Source: a virus
IMG/VR virus record: IMGVR_UViG_3300028925_011624
Span: 1 to 28,144 of that record
DNA length: 28,144 bases
Reading direction: 5' to 3' (one strand)
Below the pieces are notes generated by a model. The model did no database searches and was not told where the DNA came from. It saw nothing but the letters and a program-made list of their open reading frames with translations. Shown piece after piece: positions 6,079 to 11,897 of this stretch. Within the stretch, counting starts at the first letter, position 1, and every line of letters starts with the position of its first letter. Both the position numbers and the translations under genes were made by a program.

Positions 6079-6396
6079 CTACTTGTTAAGCCGCCACACT
6101 TTTATCTCCCTAGCGTGGTTACTGGTCCGCCTCGACTTAATCCGCCTCCCGGTAAACTCCCACTCCTTACCTCGGAAAAGACTTCCAGTGGCTGGCCCCA
6201 AGCTAAACGGTAATCCCAGTCGCTTTAGCTCCCGTCCAACGTCATCAGCAGATACACACCGGTCAGGGGTCTTCAAGGCAATCCGCCTCGCTATTTCCCG
6301 TGCCTCCTCAAGAGGAGTTACCGCCTTGGCCTCGGCGCGACCCATGCCCTCGTACTTGAGCCTTAAACTTTCCTCATAATCAAATAAGTCAGTCAT
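6079..6396 (-). CDS. Small phage protein with winged-helix-like C-terminus
   Basis: This 105-residue protein has an N-terminal amphipathic region (residues 5-25), then TPDRCVSADDVGRELKRLGLP, a helix-turn-helix-like stretch, then GPATGSLFRGKEWEFTGRRIKSRRTSNHAREIKVWRL. The last part, with xSLFR..W...G, paired arginines and a final WRL, recurs in phage proteins located near replication genes. DNA binding is plausible but not shown. It is separated by 2 nt from the preceding gene and is the last gene of the early operon. A purine-rich AAGGAAAG precedes ATG 6396. Confidence 0.8.
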   Translation of the reverse strand: MTDLFDYEESLRLKYEGMGRAEAKAVTPLEEAREIARRIALKTPDRCVSADDVGRELKRLGLPFSLGPATGSLFRGKEWEFTGRRIKSRRTSNHAREIKVWRLNK

Positions 6397-6398
6397 GC

Positions 6399-6635
6399 TT
6401 ACTTTCCTTTCTTCCTTGATTTTTCCAAATGCCGGTTATCGCTTGCCCTAATTGCCGTCAAATTGGCTGTCTCTCGGGCAAGACCGTACTCCAAGATCTC
6501 GATCCTTCGGTCTGCATCCTCCTGCCTCAGTTTACCAGATTTCACTAGCTCTGGGTAAAGTCTGCGACGGGCCTCTAAGTCTCGCTCGTACTCTTGGACA
6601 ATCTCGCTAAGAGTAACTGGATATGGGTTTCTCAA
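6399..6635 (-). CDS. Small phage protein, 78 aa, at the 3' end of the array
   Basis: The central pattern LEARRRLYPELVKSGKLRQEDADRRIEILEYGLA matches a very common class of short phage proteins of unknown function, usually found near replication genes. It is strongly helical and basic at its end (SRKKGK). The start is uncertain: there is no ATG; TTG at 6635 lies just outside the repeat array, while TTG at 6653 lies inside its last unit. For the first, the terminal repeat block (GGAGCGAG) would supply the purine-rich ribosome-binding sequence, which is an unusual arrangement. It is probably translated from the same transcript as the array. Confidence 0.78.
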   Translation of the reverse strand: MRNPYPVTLSEIVQEYERDLEARRRLYPELVKSGKLRQEDADRRIEILEYGLARETANLTAIRASDNRHLEKSRKKGK

Positions 6636-6640
6636 TATTT

Positions 6641-7289
6641 TGACTCGCTCCAATTTGTTGCTTTTCCGCCTTGTTGGCTCGTTCCGGTTCTATGCTTTTT
6701 ACGACTGATGGCTCGCTCCGGCTTTGTGCTTTTCGGTTGGCGTGGCTCGCTCCGATTGGTTGCTTTTCCGACAATTTGGCTCGTTCCGGTTCTGTGCTTT
6801 TCAGGACTGATGGCTCGTTCGCGGGGCTTGCTGATCTGCTTGTTTGGCTCGCTCTGATTCGTTGTTTTTCCGATCATGTGGCTCGCTCTCAAACGCTGCT
6901 TTTCTACTGATGTGGCTCGCTCCACAGAGATGCTTTTCGATAACTTTGGCTCGCTCCGCCTTGGGTGCTTTTCAGATAGCTTGACTCGCTCTCGCAACAT
7001 GCTTCTCTCTTTACGTGGCTCGCTCACAGGGCTTGCTGATCCTCTTATTAGGCTCGCTCCGTTTTGGGTGCTTTTCCCTCTACGTGGCTCGATCTTTGAA
7101 ACTGCTCTTCATTGGGTATGGCTCACTCGGGACTTGTGCTTTTCCGTTATTCTGGCTCGTTTCGCACAATTGCTTTTCAGCGTTCATGGCTCGCTCCGGG
7201 TGTGTGCTTGTCTATTCACTCGGCTCGCTCTCTTTTTGTGCTCTTCAAACAAAGTGGCTCAATTCGGTATCAATGCTTTTCGCTCATCC
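6641..7289 (-). repeat. TIGR-like array, 19 units of 34 bp
   Basis: There are 19 consecutive units; 16 of the 18 start-to-start distances are 34 bp and two are 35. On the minus strand each unit reads GAAAAGCA, a variable segment of 8-9 nt (A), GAGCGAGCCA, and a variable segment of 8 nt (B). Both blocks are well conserved; the segments differ from unit to unit, except for near-duplicates (units 2 and 5). Units 6 and 12 carry GATCAGCA in place of GAAAAGCA. The period is not a multiple of three, so it cannot encode a repeated protein. The two-spacer layout matches Tandem Interspaced Guide RNA arrays of TIGR-Tas systems. It starts 4 nt past the stop of the DnaA-like gene and lies in the same direction as the candidate TasA gene at 11064-10207, so it may be read through from the early operon. 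Confidence 0.82.
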
Positions 7290-7293
7290 TGAA

Positions 7294-7824
7294 TTAAATA
7301 AAAGCCGAGGTGGATCTGTTAACCCCGTATTTGCAGGGCGCACACAGTCTGTTGTGTATGCCCTCAGACTCAAACAAACCAGAACAGTGAAGGCAGGTTC
7401 TGGTGGTCATCACCGGTTTCGGGTGCAAAGGCCCCAATGGCCTTCTCTTTCTTGCCTTCTTCCGAGCCTTCCACTCATGGGTTTCTTCTTTAGTAAGGGG
7501 TCTAAGGTTCAATGATCCGTAAGAATGAACGCTGCTAAATTCTCTCATCAGTATTTGGGCGTCCCTGAATGTTTCTGAGTTAACGTCTTTCATGCGCTCG
7601 TTAACCGCTCTTTTGGCATGCAAAGCGGTCGTATGGTCCCGATTAAAGTGTTCAGCAATTGAAGCAATTGAGGCTTTCGTTAGCTTCGATGACATCCAAA
7701 TTGCCAATTGACGCGGCCACGCTATCTCGCGAGACCTTTGATCCCCCAGCATCACAGGCATCGAAATGTCATAATGAAGACACACCGCCCGTTGAATTTT
7801 CTTCAGGGTGGCAAGTTCACTCAT
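7294..7824 (-). CDS. DnaA domain IV-like DNA-binding protein with zinc ribbon
   Basis: This 176-residue protein lacks the AAA+ domain of DnaA but carries a domain IV-like helix-turn-helix (about residues 10-80), with PRQLAIWMSSKLTKASIASIAEHF followed by RDHTTALHA, close to the DnaA signature [GN]RDHTTVxxA. A basic linker follows (RKKARKRR), then a zinc-ribbon-like end with two CxxC pairs (C144/C147 and C161/C164, in CLHCSGLFESEGIHNRLCAPC). It probably binds DnaA-box-like sites for replication control or transcription; this is inference. Start ATG 7824 overlaps the stop of the previous gene (ATGAGTGA); upstream in-frame ATGs would overlap it more. Its stop is 4 nt from the array. Confidence 0.85.
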   Translation of the reverse strand: MSELATLKKIQRAVCLHYDISMPVMLGDQRSREIAWPRQLAIWMSSKLTKASIASIAEHFNRDHTTALHAKRAVNERMKDVNSETFRDAQILMREFSSVHSYGSLNLRPLTKEETHEWKARKKARKRRPLGPLHPKPVMTTRTCLHCSGLFESEGIHNRLCAPCKYGVNRSTSAFI

Positions 7825-8068
7825 CAGTTTCATCCATCGTGTAGGGGCCATCGTCCCCATCGTCGATAATCTTCTGATCCAAACCACCTTGAACCGGCAC
7901 CTCCTTACGGTGGCCCCCGGAATCAGGATAAGCCGACCAACAGACTCGATCTTTAGCTAAATACTTAACTCTGCCCTCTTCCCCGCACTCACATTGCGCG
8001 ATAATTTCGTCGGAATTCTCATCGTAGCCAATGCGATTTTTGAAATAACAGGTGTGATTACGTTTCAA
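7817..8068 (-). CDS. Small Cys-containing phage protein, 83 aa
   Basis: An unrecognised 83-residue protein beginning at TTG 8068, with GGAGG 7 nt upstream. It has CYF near the start, then CECGEEGRVKYL at residues 26-37 and a later Cys (VCWSAYP). The order C...C-x-C...C suggests a small metal-binding ribbon. The C-terminus is highly acidic (DDGDDGPYTMDETDE). It overlaps its neighbours by 11 and 8 nt, as usual in this compact operon. Confidence 0.75.
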   Translation of the reverse strand: MKRNHTCYFKNRIGYDENSDEIIAQCECGEEGRVKYLAKDRVCWSAYPDSGGHRKEVPVQGGLDQKIIDDGDDGPYTMDETDE

Positions 8069-8234
8069 CTGCGGTCCTCCACCCAGTAACCTTACTCAAA
8101 ACCAGACCATCCCCATCGCAGACATCGCAGTCGATAGGGACTGAACGTGTAGGCGACTTTTGTAGCCACAACTTGCCAGTGCCATCGCACTCAGAGCACT
8201 GTTTCGTTGCGTACATAGACCTGTCGCTATCCAT
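8058..8234 (-). CDS. DnaJ-type zinc-finger small protein, 58 aa
   Basis: This short gene has two CxxCxGxG-type motifs: CSECDGTGK (residues 13-21) and CDVCDGDGL (residues 36-44). They are the half-sites of the cysteine-rich zinc domain of DnaJ. Free-standing copies of this module are common in phages. It lacks any J domain. ATG at 8234 overlaps the stop of the preceding gene by 8 nt, and its own end overlaps the next start by 11 nt, supporting reality. Its partner is unknown; binding to a replication protein or chaperone is possible. Confidence 0.82.
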   Translation of the reverse strand: MDSDRSMYATKQCSECDGTGKLWLQKSPTRSVPIDCDVCDGDGLVLSKVTGWRTAVET

Positions 8235-8625
8235 CGTGCCTCCCCCTCATGTGCTGTAGCAGCCCGCCAAGCCTGACCTTCCACTGACTTCCCTGCGGGA
8301 GCATCTCGATTTGGGCCTCAGCCTTCTGGAAATCTTCGTCAGACCATTTTATCGGGGCTGCTATCTTTGCCACTTCGGGCACAGGCTCCCTGTGGATAAA
8401 TCGCTTCTCGAAAGCCTTCCATTCGCCAACCGTGGGAAACCACTTTCTTCCCGGCTCAACTAAAATTCTCTCGGCAACCTTGTTGAACTCATCGACCGTC
8501 AGGTTCTCCGTGAACCCTAGAAAATCCTCAAAGAAAATCTTGGTCTCAGGGTCACTCATTTGGCGCATTTGCAGATGAATCCGCAATCTGGCAAGGGTCT
8601 GCTTTTTCGCGTCCCGATCAGACAT
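8227..8625 (-). CDS. Putative helicase-loader / replication P-like protein
   Basis: This 132-residue protein is largely helical. The stretch LTVDEFNKVAERILVEPGRKWFPTVGEW (about residues 42-69) resembles small phage replication proteins of the P or helicase-loader type, which have a F-x-P-T-x-x-E-[WF] pattern. It follows a replication-organiser-like gene and overlaps it by 8 nt. The pairing of the two gene types is the classic phage O/P arrangement, so helicase loading is inferred. No AAA+ Walker motifs are present, which excludes a DnaC-type ATPase. A perfect DnaA box lies within it (8391-8399). Confidence 0.65.
   Translation of the reverse strand: MSDRDAKKQTLARLRIHLQMRQMSDPETKIFFEDFLGFTENLTVDEFNKVAERILVEPGRKWFPTVGEWKAFEKRFIHREPVPEVAKIAAPIKWSDEDFQKAEAQIEMLPQGSQWKVRLGGLLQHMRGRHDG
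8391..8399 (-). promoter_or_regulatory. DnaA box inside a replication gene
   Basis: TGTGGATAA is the exact complement of the DnaA consensus TTATCCACA. It is the only perfect copy I noticed. Since the window encodes a DnaA-domain-IV protein and lambdoid origins lie in replication genes, it may mark an origin. A single 9-mer can also occur by chance. Confidence 0.35.
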
Positions 8626-9112
8626 CTTTAAGTACCTTCAGGGCGTTAAGCGTGGCACTGGTCGGACACGGCTTCTTCTCGTCGTTTACGCGCTTAATCC
8701 AATTCCGAAAAGCAGCGAAATGGTCTCGCTTCGCCCCGTTCTTACTCGACATCGACCAGTTGCAATAAGCGTCAAACTCTGGGTGAGGGTTGAAGCCCGG
8801 ATATTCCTTGGCTACCCAGTCAACCCACTCCCTTGGCATAACCGACCACTCAGTCATCCTAGTGGCGCGGGATGATCCTTTGCCCTTAACCTTAATTTCG
8901 TTAAAGGCAGACAGCGGCTTGACCTTGAGATCAGGAGAGGACGACAGCCGGGATGCTGCCAAGACAAAACTGTCAGCGCCCTCTCTGTTCGGCCCAAACC
9001 AAATTACAGTGCTGCCCTCTAGGACGACGTACCCCTCCAGACATCCCGAGCCAACATCTTGATGAAGCGCCGATTGGTCTCCAACGGATTGGGGTTCTCT
9101 ACGGTCACCCAT
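8618..9112 (-). CDS. Putative phage replisome organiser (O/DnaT-like)
   Basis: This protein of up to 164 residues has a C-terminal region MPREWVDWVAKEYPGF, EFDAYCNWSMSSKNGAKRDHFAAFRNWIKRV. It resembles the C-terminal segment of phage replication organisers, where a W...W pattern ends in F-x-x-WI. The N-terminal half (VVLEGSTVIWFG) is beta-rich and unassigned. ATG 9112 has AAGGA about 8 nt upstream, but this makes a 94-nt overlap with the preceding gene, and the first 27 residues look less protein-like than the other frame. The true start could be later, for example TTG near residue 51. It overlaps the P-like gene by 8 nt. Confidence 0.65.
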   Translation of the reverse strand: MGDRREPQSVGDQSALHQDVGSGCLEGYVVLEGSTVIWFGPNREGADSFVLAASRLSSSPDLKVKPLSAFNEIKVKGKGSSRATRMTEWSVMPREWVDWVAKEYPGFNPHPEFDAYCNWSMSSKNGAKRDHFAAFRNWIKRVNDEKKPCPTSATLNALKVLKDV

Positions 9113-9273
9113 ACTTTATTTCCTTTCTTATGCGCCCTCATCTTTTGAATGAGGCCCTCCAAATAAGTCCGGTCGCGCCTTAAAGACTTAACCTGACTGC
9201 GGGATACACTAGCACTAATGCTACCGGTGGGGGTAGCTTTTTTGCGAGATTTCTCGCCTTTATCGCTTGGCAT
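9019..9273 (-). CDS. Hypothetical basic small protein, 84 aa
   Basis: No family is recognised. It is basic at the N-terminus (KGEKSRKKATPTG), then helical (SRSQVKSLRRDRTYLEGLIQKMRAHKKG), and ends in a region with VTVENPNPLETNRRFIKML. A coiled-coil or DNA-contacting role is possible. ATG 9273 and ATG 9282 are both possible starts; the first overlaps the preceding stop by 14 nt. Its 3' end overlaps the next gene by 94 nt if that gene really starts at 9112. Confidence 0.65.
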   Translation of the reverse strand: MPSDKGEKSRKKATPTGSISASVSRSQVKSLRRDRTYLEGLIQKMRAHKKGNKVWVTVENPNPLETNRRFIKMLARDVWRGTSS

Positions 9274-9466
9274 TCGATGCACTCATGTACAGGTAATCAC
9301 ATTGCTGACCGTTCCTGCGGATAGCGAGGCTAGCTAATCCATCCTTGTACTCAGCCCACTTTTCTTCAGCGACCCGCGAAGCAACCTTTGCTTTTACAGT
9401 CGGAACAGAATTAACCGTTTCTTGGCGGTCTTCCATTAAGTTCCCACACCAATATGTCTTCCACAT
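9260..9466 (-). CDS. Hypothetical small protein, 68 aa
   Basis: No family is recognised. ATG 9466 lies 1 nt after the stop of the SleB-like gene, with GGAGA 6 nt upstream; longer in-frame starts would run over that gene and are rejected. The sequence is helical with an aromatic N-terminus (MWKTYWCGNLME) and a repeated Ala/Glu/Lys stretch (KAKVASRVAEEKWAEY). Confidence 0.65.
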   Translation of the reverse strand: MWKTYWCGNLMEDRQETVNSVPTVKAKVASRVAEEKWAEYKDGLASLAIRRNGQQCDYLYMSASNAKR

Positions 9467-9467
9467 T

Positions 9468-9998
9468 TTAGTCTCCATAAAAAAGGTGAACTCCAATTTG
9501 CGCCATGAACGTATAGTCAGACGCCCACTTCGGCATGACGTAAGAGGCGTGGTAATGCGTTGCCTTATCGGTGTTCGCCACACGCACCCCGTCAAGAACC
9601 AACTCGGCAACGTAGATAGCTTCGTACCAAGCGCCCTCGTCGCTTACTTGCTCAGGCAGACCATCACACCAATACGAAAAGGCGCACCTATTCTTTATAG
9701 GCAATCCATTTAGATAATGACCGTAATGGACGACTCCGCAGACGGTGTTTGGAAATTCGGATCTCTCAACCCGCTCAAGGACAACACCAGCAACAGCAAG
9801 CTGTCCAAGAAAAGTTTCTGACCTTGCCTCAAAGTACACAGCCTCAGCGAGGCAACTCACTTGAGCCGAGAGATCTTCAGAATTTGCGGGGGATAAGGGA
9901 GAGAGCAGAGTGGAAAGAAAGGATATAAAAAACCACCCTGCTCTCGGTCCAACCTTGGAGGGTATATGGACACCTGCCTTATATACACGAGATTGCAT
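9468..9998 (-). CDS. SleB/CwlJ-type cell-wall hydrolase
   Basis: This 176-residue protein belongs to the Hydrolase_2 (SleB/CwlJ) family of peptidoglycan lytic enzymes. It shows AEAVYFEARSE (residues 51-61), in which Glu57 corresponds to the expected catalytic Glu; a Cys-bounded loop (C105 to C111, with FSYWCDG); and ATHYHASYVMPKWA (147-160). Residues 21-38 are hydrophobic and likely form a signal peptide or anchor, so it would act in the periplasm. It sits in the early operon, far from the holin/M15 lysis genes, an unusual location for a lysin. ATG 9998 overlaps the preceding stop (TAATG). It may be an entry, remodelling or second lysis enzyme. Confidence 0.88.
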   Translation of the reverse strand: MQSRVYKAGVHIPSKVGPRAGWFFISFLSTLLSPLSPANSEDLSAQVSCLAEAVYFEARSETFLGQLAVAGVVLERVERSEFPNTVCGVVHYGHYLNGLPIKNRCAFSYWCDGLPEQVSDEGAWYEAIYVAELVLDGVRVANTDKATHYHASYVMPKWASDYTFMAQIGVHLFYGD

Positions 9999-10207
9999 TA
10001 GGTCAACGACCCAGCATTGGTGACTTGCGTTTCTATTTCAAGTTCGTTGAACTCGTCTTGAACGACCGCAAGAAGGTCTTTGTACTCAAGCTCCAGCATC
10101 TTCGGATCGCTATGCAGCAAACCGGGCAAGATCCGCAGGAACCTATCAACGGCTTCATTAGATTTATCGCCCCATAAATGCGAAGGAATAGAAATCGGGT
10201 AACCCAT
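9998..10207 (-). CDS. Hypothetical small protein directly after candidate TasA
   Basis: This unrecognised 69-residue protein starts at ATG 10207, overlapping the stop of the candidate TasA gene by 1 nt (TAATG), and its stop overlaps the next start in the same way. It begins GYPISIPSHLWGD and is helical and acidic afterwards (LLAVVQDEFNELEIETQ). Tight coupling makes it a candidate accessory protein of the Tas module, but this is only positional inference. Confidence 0.7.
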   Translation of the reverse strand: MGYPISIPSHLWGDKSNEAVDRFLRILPGLLHSDPKMLELEYKDLLAVVQDEFNELEIETQVTNAGSLT

Positions 10208-11064
10208 TACGATATCTCCGGGCCAGGGGCCTCGATGATGTGTGCATGCTTCAAAATTGCAACGGGGTAGGGATCTGCCGGTGCTTTGCCGTATTCCCAT
10301 TCATACCAACGATAATGCAGGTGACTAAGCAAAATCTTAGCCGCATACCGTCGAGCACGAGCGTGAAGATGGGCTGGGGGCAATTTGCCAATTGAGTAGT
10401 GAGAGTAAGCTACAGTCGTTTTCCCAACAGCCTTGGCCTTATCCAAAGCGACATCCTTGAACTCCATACTTTCGTTGGCTGCTTCAAGGCGGTCCCTTTC
10501 CTTCCTGAATATCTTACCGTAAAAAGATTTTTCGCTACCTTGAGTCTTCACGAAAGATTCGCCAGCCTTAAACGCAACGAGCGTTTTTAGCTTCGCGTTC
10601 CAGGGCCGCTTCTTACCCTTCTCCCATTTCTTCTCGGGGTTCATCCCGGCGAACGACCAGAAGTGTCCGTAGGTCGGAGCCTTTCTGATGTCGAGATGCG
10701 AAAGAAGCCCCGCAGCAATGACCGGGCCAATACCGTGCTGAGCTAATAGCCAACGTCCAACAGGGTGATTATCGGCGTACACTTGAAGGCCAACCTTGGC
10801 GTTTTTTTCAAGCTGCTCGTAATTGTCACGAGTCAAAGAGAGAACGTGAACAGGCTCTCCATCTTTCGTCATTGACCGGATTTGAGCGCTAGTCGCAATC
10901 CGGTTGTCTTGAACAGTATAATACTGGTCAACAAGAAACCGTGCCTCTTGCTCACCAAGCGACTGAAACGCAATACGCTGATCTTTAGTAAGTCGCTTGA
11001 CGCTTTCAATCGTAAAGTCCTTCTCGACGGCAAGATCGTCAACGGCGCTAGACTGGGCTTCCAT
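10207..11064 (-). CDS. tasA: Candidate TasA: Nop/IS110-like RNA-binding protein
   Basis: This 285-residue protein has a Transposase_20/Nop-like core. A helix-hairpin-helix reads GIGPVIAAGLLSHLDI (111-126), followed by HFWSFAGMNP (134-143), a basic segment GKKRPWNAKLK (150-160), SFYGKIFRKERDR (180-192) and a basic C-terminal helix PPAHLHARARRYAAKILLSHL (229-249). This is the region IS110-family transposases use beside their DEDD catalytic domain, but no such N-terminal domain is present and no HNH or RuvC motifs are visible, so it is not a complete transposase. Related Nop-like proteins are the effectors of TIGR-Tas, and forms lacking a nuclease are TasA. The downstream TIGR-like array supports that. 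An excellent AAAGGAGG precedes ATG 11064. Its symbol is provisional. Confidence 0.72.
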   Translation of the reverse strand: MEAQSSAVDDLAVEKDFTIESVKRLTKDQRIAFQSLGEQEARFLVDQYYTVQDNRIATSAQIRSMTKDGEPVHVLSLTRDNYEQLEKNAKVGLQVYADNHPVGRWLLAQHGIGPVIAAGLLSHLDIRKAPTYGHFWSFAGMNPEKKWEKGKKRPWNAKLKTLVAFKAGESFVKTQGSEKSFYGKIFRKERDRLEAANESMEFKDVALDKAKAVGKTTVAYSHYSIGKLPPAHLHARARRYAAKILLSHLHYRWYEWEYGKAPADPYPVAILKHAHIIEAPGPEIS

Positions 11065-11173
11065 TTTTCCTCCTTTGTTGGTCTATACACGAGCCTAAGC
11101 GCACTACTAGGGCACGGTCAACTTGTTTTTGGGTGACGAGGCAAAAAAAACGCTTGACCCCAGCCTCAGTTTC

Positions 11174-11202
11174 TTGACCACAAGACAACTCATGTGTAAA
11201 TA
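11174..11202 (+). promoter_or_regulatory. Plus-strand promoter for the TerS-like pair
   Basis: TTGACC (11174-11179), a 17-bp spacer and TAAATA (11197-11202) form a good sigma-70-type promoter 40 nt before ATG 11242. A second TTGACC lies at about 11154. The minus-strand start of candidate TasA at 11064 shares this divergent 180-bp region. Confidence 0.55.
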
Positions 11203-11241
11203 TCTGCTATTATGACTGCGAGATCACAACGAGGTTTCAGC

Positions 11242-11436
11242 ATGCAAACCACTAAAGACTTGCTGAGGGTGATCGAGCCCTTACAGCTTCAGGTTGATAT
11301 TCTTCAGGCCAACATTGTTGCGATCAAAAATGACTTGATCCGCCAGACTGAAGAAAAATCCAACAAAACAAATTACTTTGATGAGTCTGAAAGTTATTTC
11401 AATTCAAGCTCCTTCAATCCCGGTCTTACTAGGTGA
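11242..11436 (+). CDS. Hypothetical small helical protein, 64 aa
   Basis: The protein is mostly helical (residues 3-35, TKDLLRVIEPLQLQVDILQANIVAIKNDLIRQTEE), with a heptad-like leucine/isoleucine pattern suggesting a coiled coil, followed by an Asn/Ser-rich tail. ATG 11242 has GAGG 9 nt upstream; an ATG at 11212 is in frame but lacks one. Its stop overlaps the GTG of the next gene (GTGA), so the two are coupled. Confidence 0.7.
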   Translation: MQTTKDLLRVIEPLQLQVDILQANIVAIKNDLIRQTEEKSNKTNYFDESESYFNSSSFNPGLTR

Positions 11437-11897
11437 GCGAAGAAGATCAGCTAAACGAACGGCAAAGAAAGTTCGTGCAAGAATTAGTGTACGGGAACTG
11501 TTCGCAAACAGAAGCCGCTCGCAGGGCCGGTTTTGCTCAACCAGCACAAGCCGCAAGCCGACTGTTAAAAGAGCCCAAGATTATTTCTTCTCGGCTAGAG
11601 ATGCAGGATGACGTTGCCGCCCAGTACGGCATCTCTGCTGAAAGAAGCATGAGAGACCTTCTCAACATTCGCAACGGGGCTATTGAAAACGGACAGTACG
11701 CTGCGGCGGTTCAAGCGGAGAAATTAAGAGCGCACATGGGCGGTCTTTTGAACTCTAAAAGAGAAGATCCAGTGAAGATGCTTACTAAAGAGCAACTCGC
11801 TAAACGGATTCAAGAAATAGAGAATATTGCTAACGCAAAAACCGTCGCGCTTGAAGATACAGGCGATGGAGTCTTTACGCCCAAGAACCTGAACTAA
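11433..11897 (+). CDS. terS: Terminase small subunit-like protein
   Basis: This 154-residue protein starts with LNERQRKFVQELVYGNCSQTEAARRAGFAQPAQAASRLLKEPKI (about residues 6-50), the typical Terminase_2 (TerS) pattern of RQ-x-x-F-V-x-E-x-L, an N-x-T/S-x-A-A-x-x-A-G-x helix-turn-helix and a helix ending at LLKEPKI. In phages TerS recognises packaging DNA. The C-terminus (MLTKEQLAKRIQEIENI) is helical, fit for oligomerisation or large-subunit binding. The GTG start overlaps the preceding stop. It is unusual in being on the + strand, apart from the minus-strand structural operon; the large subunit is not in the window. It is convergent with the gene at 11894 (stops overlap). Confidence 0.75.
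   Translation: MSEEDQLNERQRKFVQELVYGNCSQTEAARRAGFAQPAQAASRLLKEPKIISSRLEMQDDVAAQYGISAERSMRDLLNIRNGAIENGQYAAAVQAEKLRAHMGGLLNSKREDPVKMLTKEQLAKRIQEIENIANAKTVALEDTGDGVFTPKNLN

Noticed and set aside
6641-7289. CRISPR array
   Set aside because: The repeats are two short blocks per unit, with 8-9 nt variable segments; CRISPR has one repeat of 21-48 bp and spacers of 26-72 bp. No Cas gene is present (the RecB/Cas4-like gene belongs to the recombination operon).
6632-7298. Long open frames on both strands across the array, repeating WL...SLR or RS...KHR patterns
   Set aside because: The 34-bp period shifts frame each unit, and several frames are open at once only because the repeat blocks lack stop codons. 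This is a shadow of the array, not a repeat protein.
9958-9997. Plus-strand mini-ORF behind GGAGG (ATG 9966, about 11 codons)
   Set aside because: It has a good ribosome-binding sequence and the AACCTTGGAG motif, but lies fully inside the SleB gene on the other strand and has no promoter. Chance is likelier.
10207-11064. IS110-family transposon
   Set aside because: Only the Transposase_20/Nop-like portion is present; no DEDD domain and no visible ends or bridge RNA flanks. It sits translationally coupled inside an operon.
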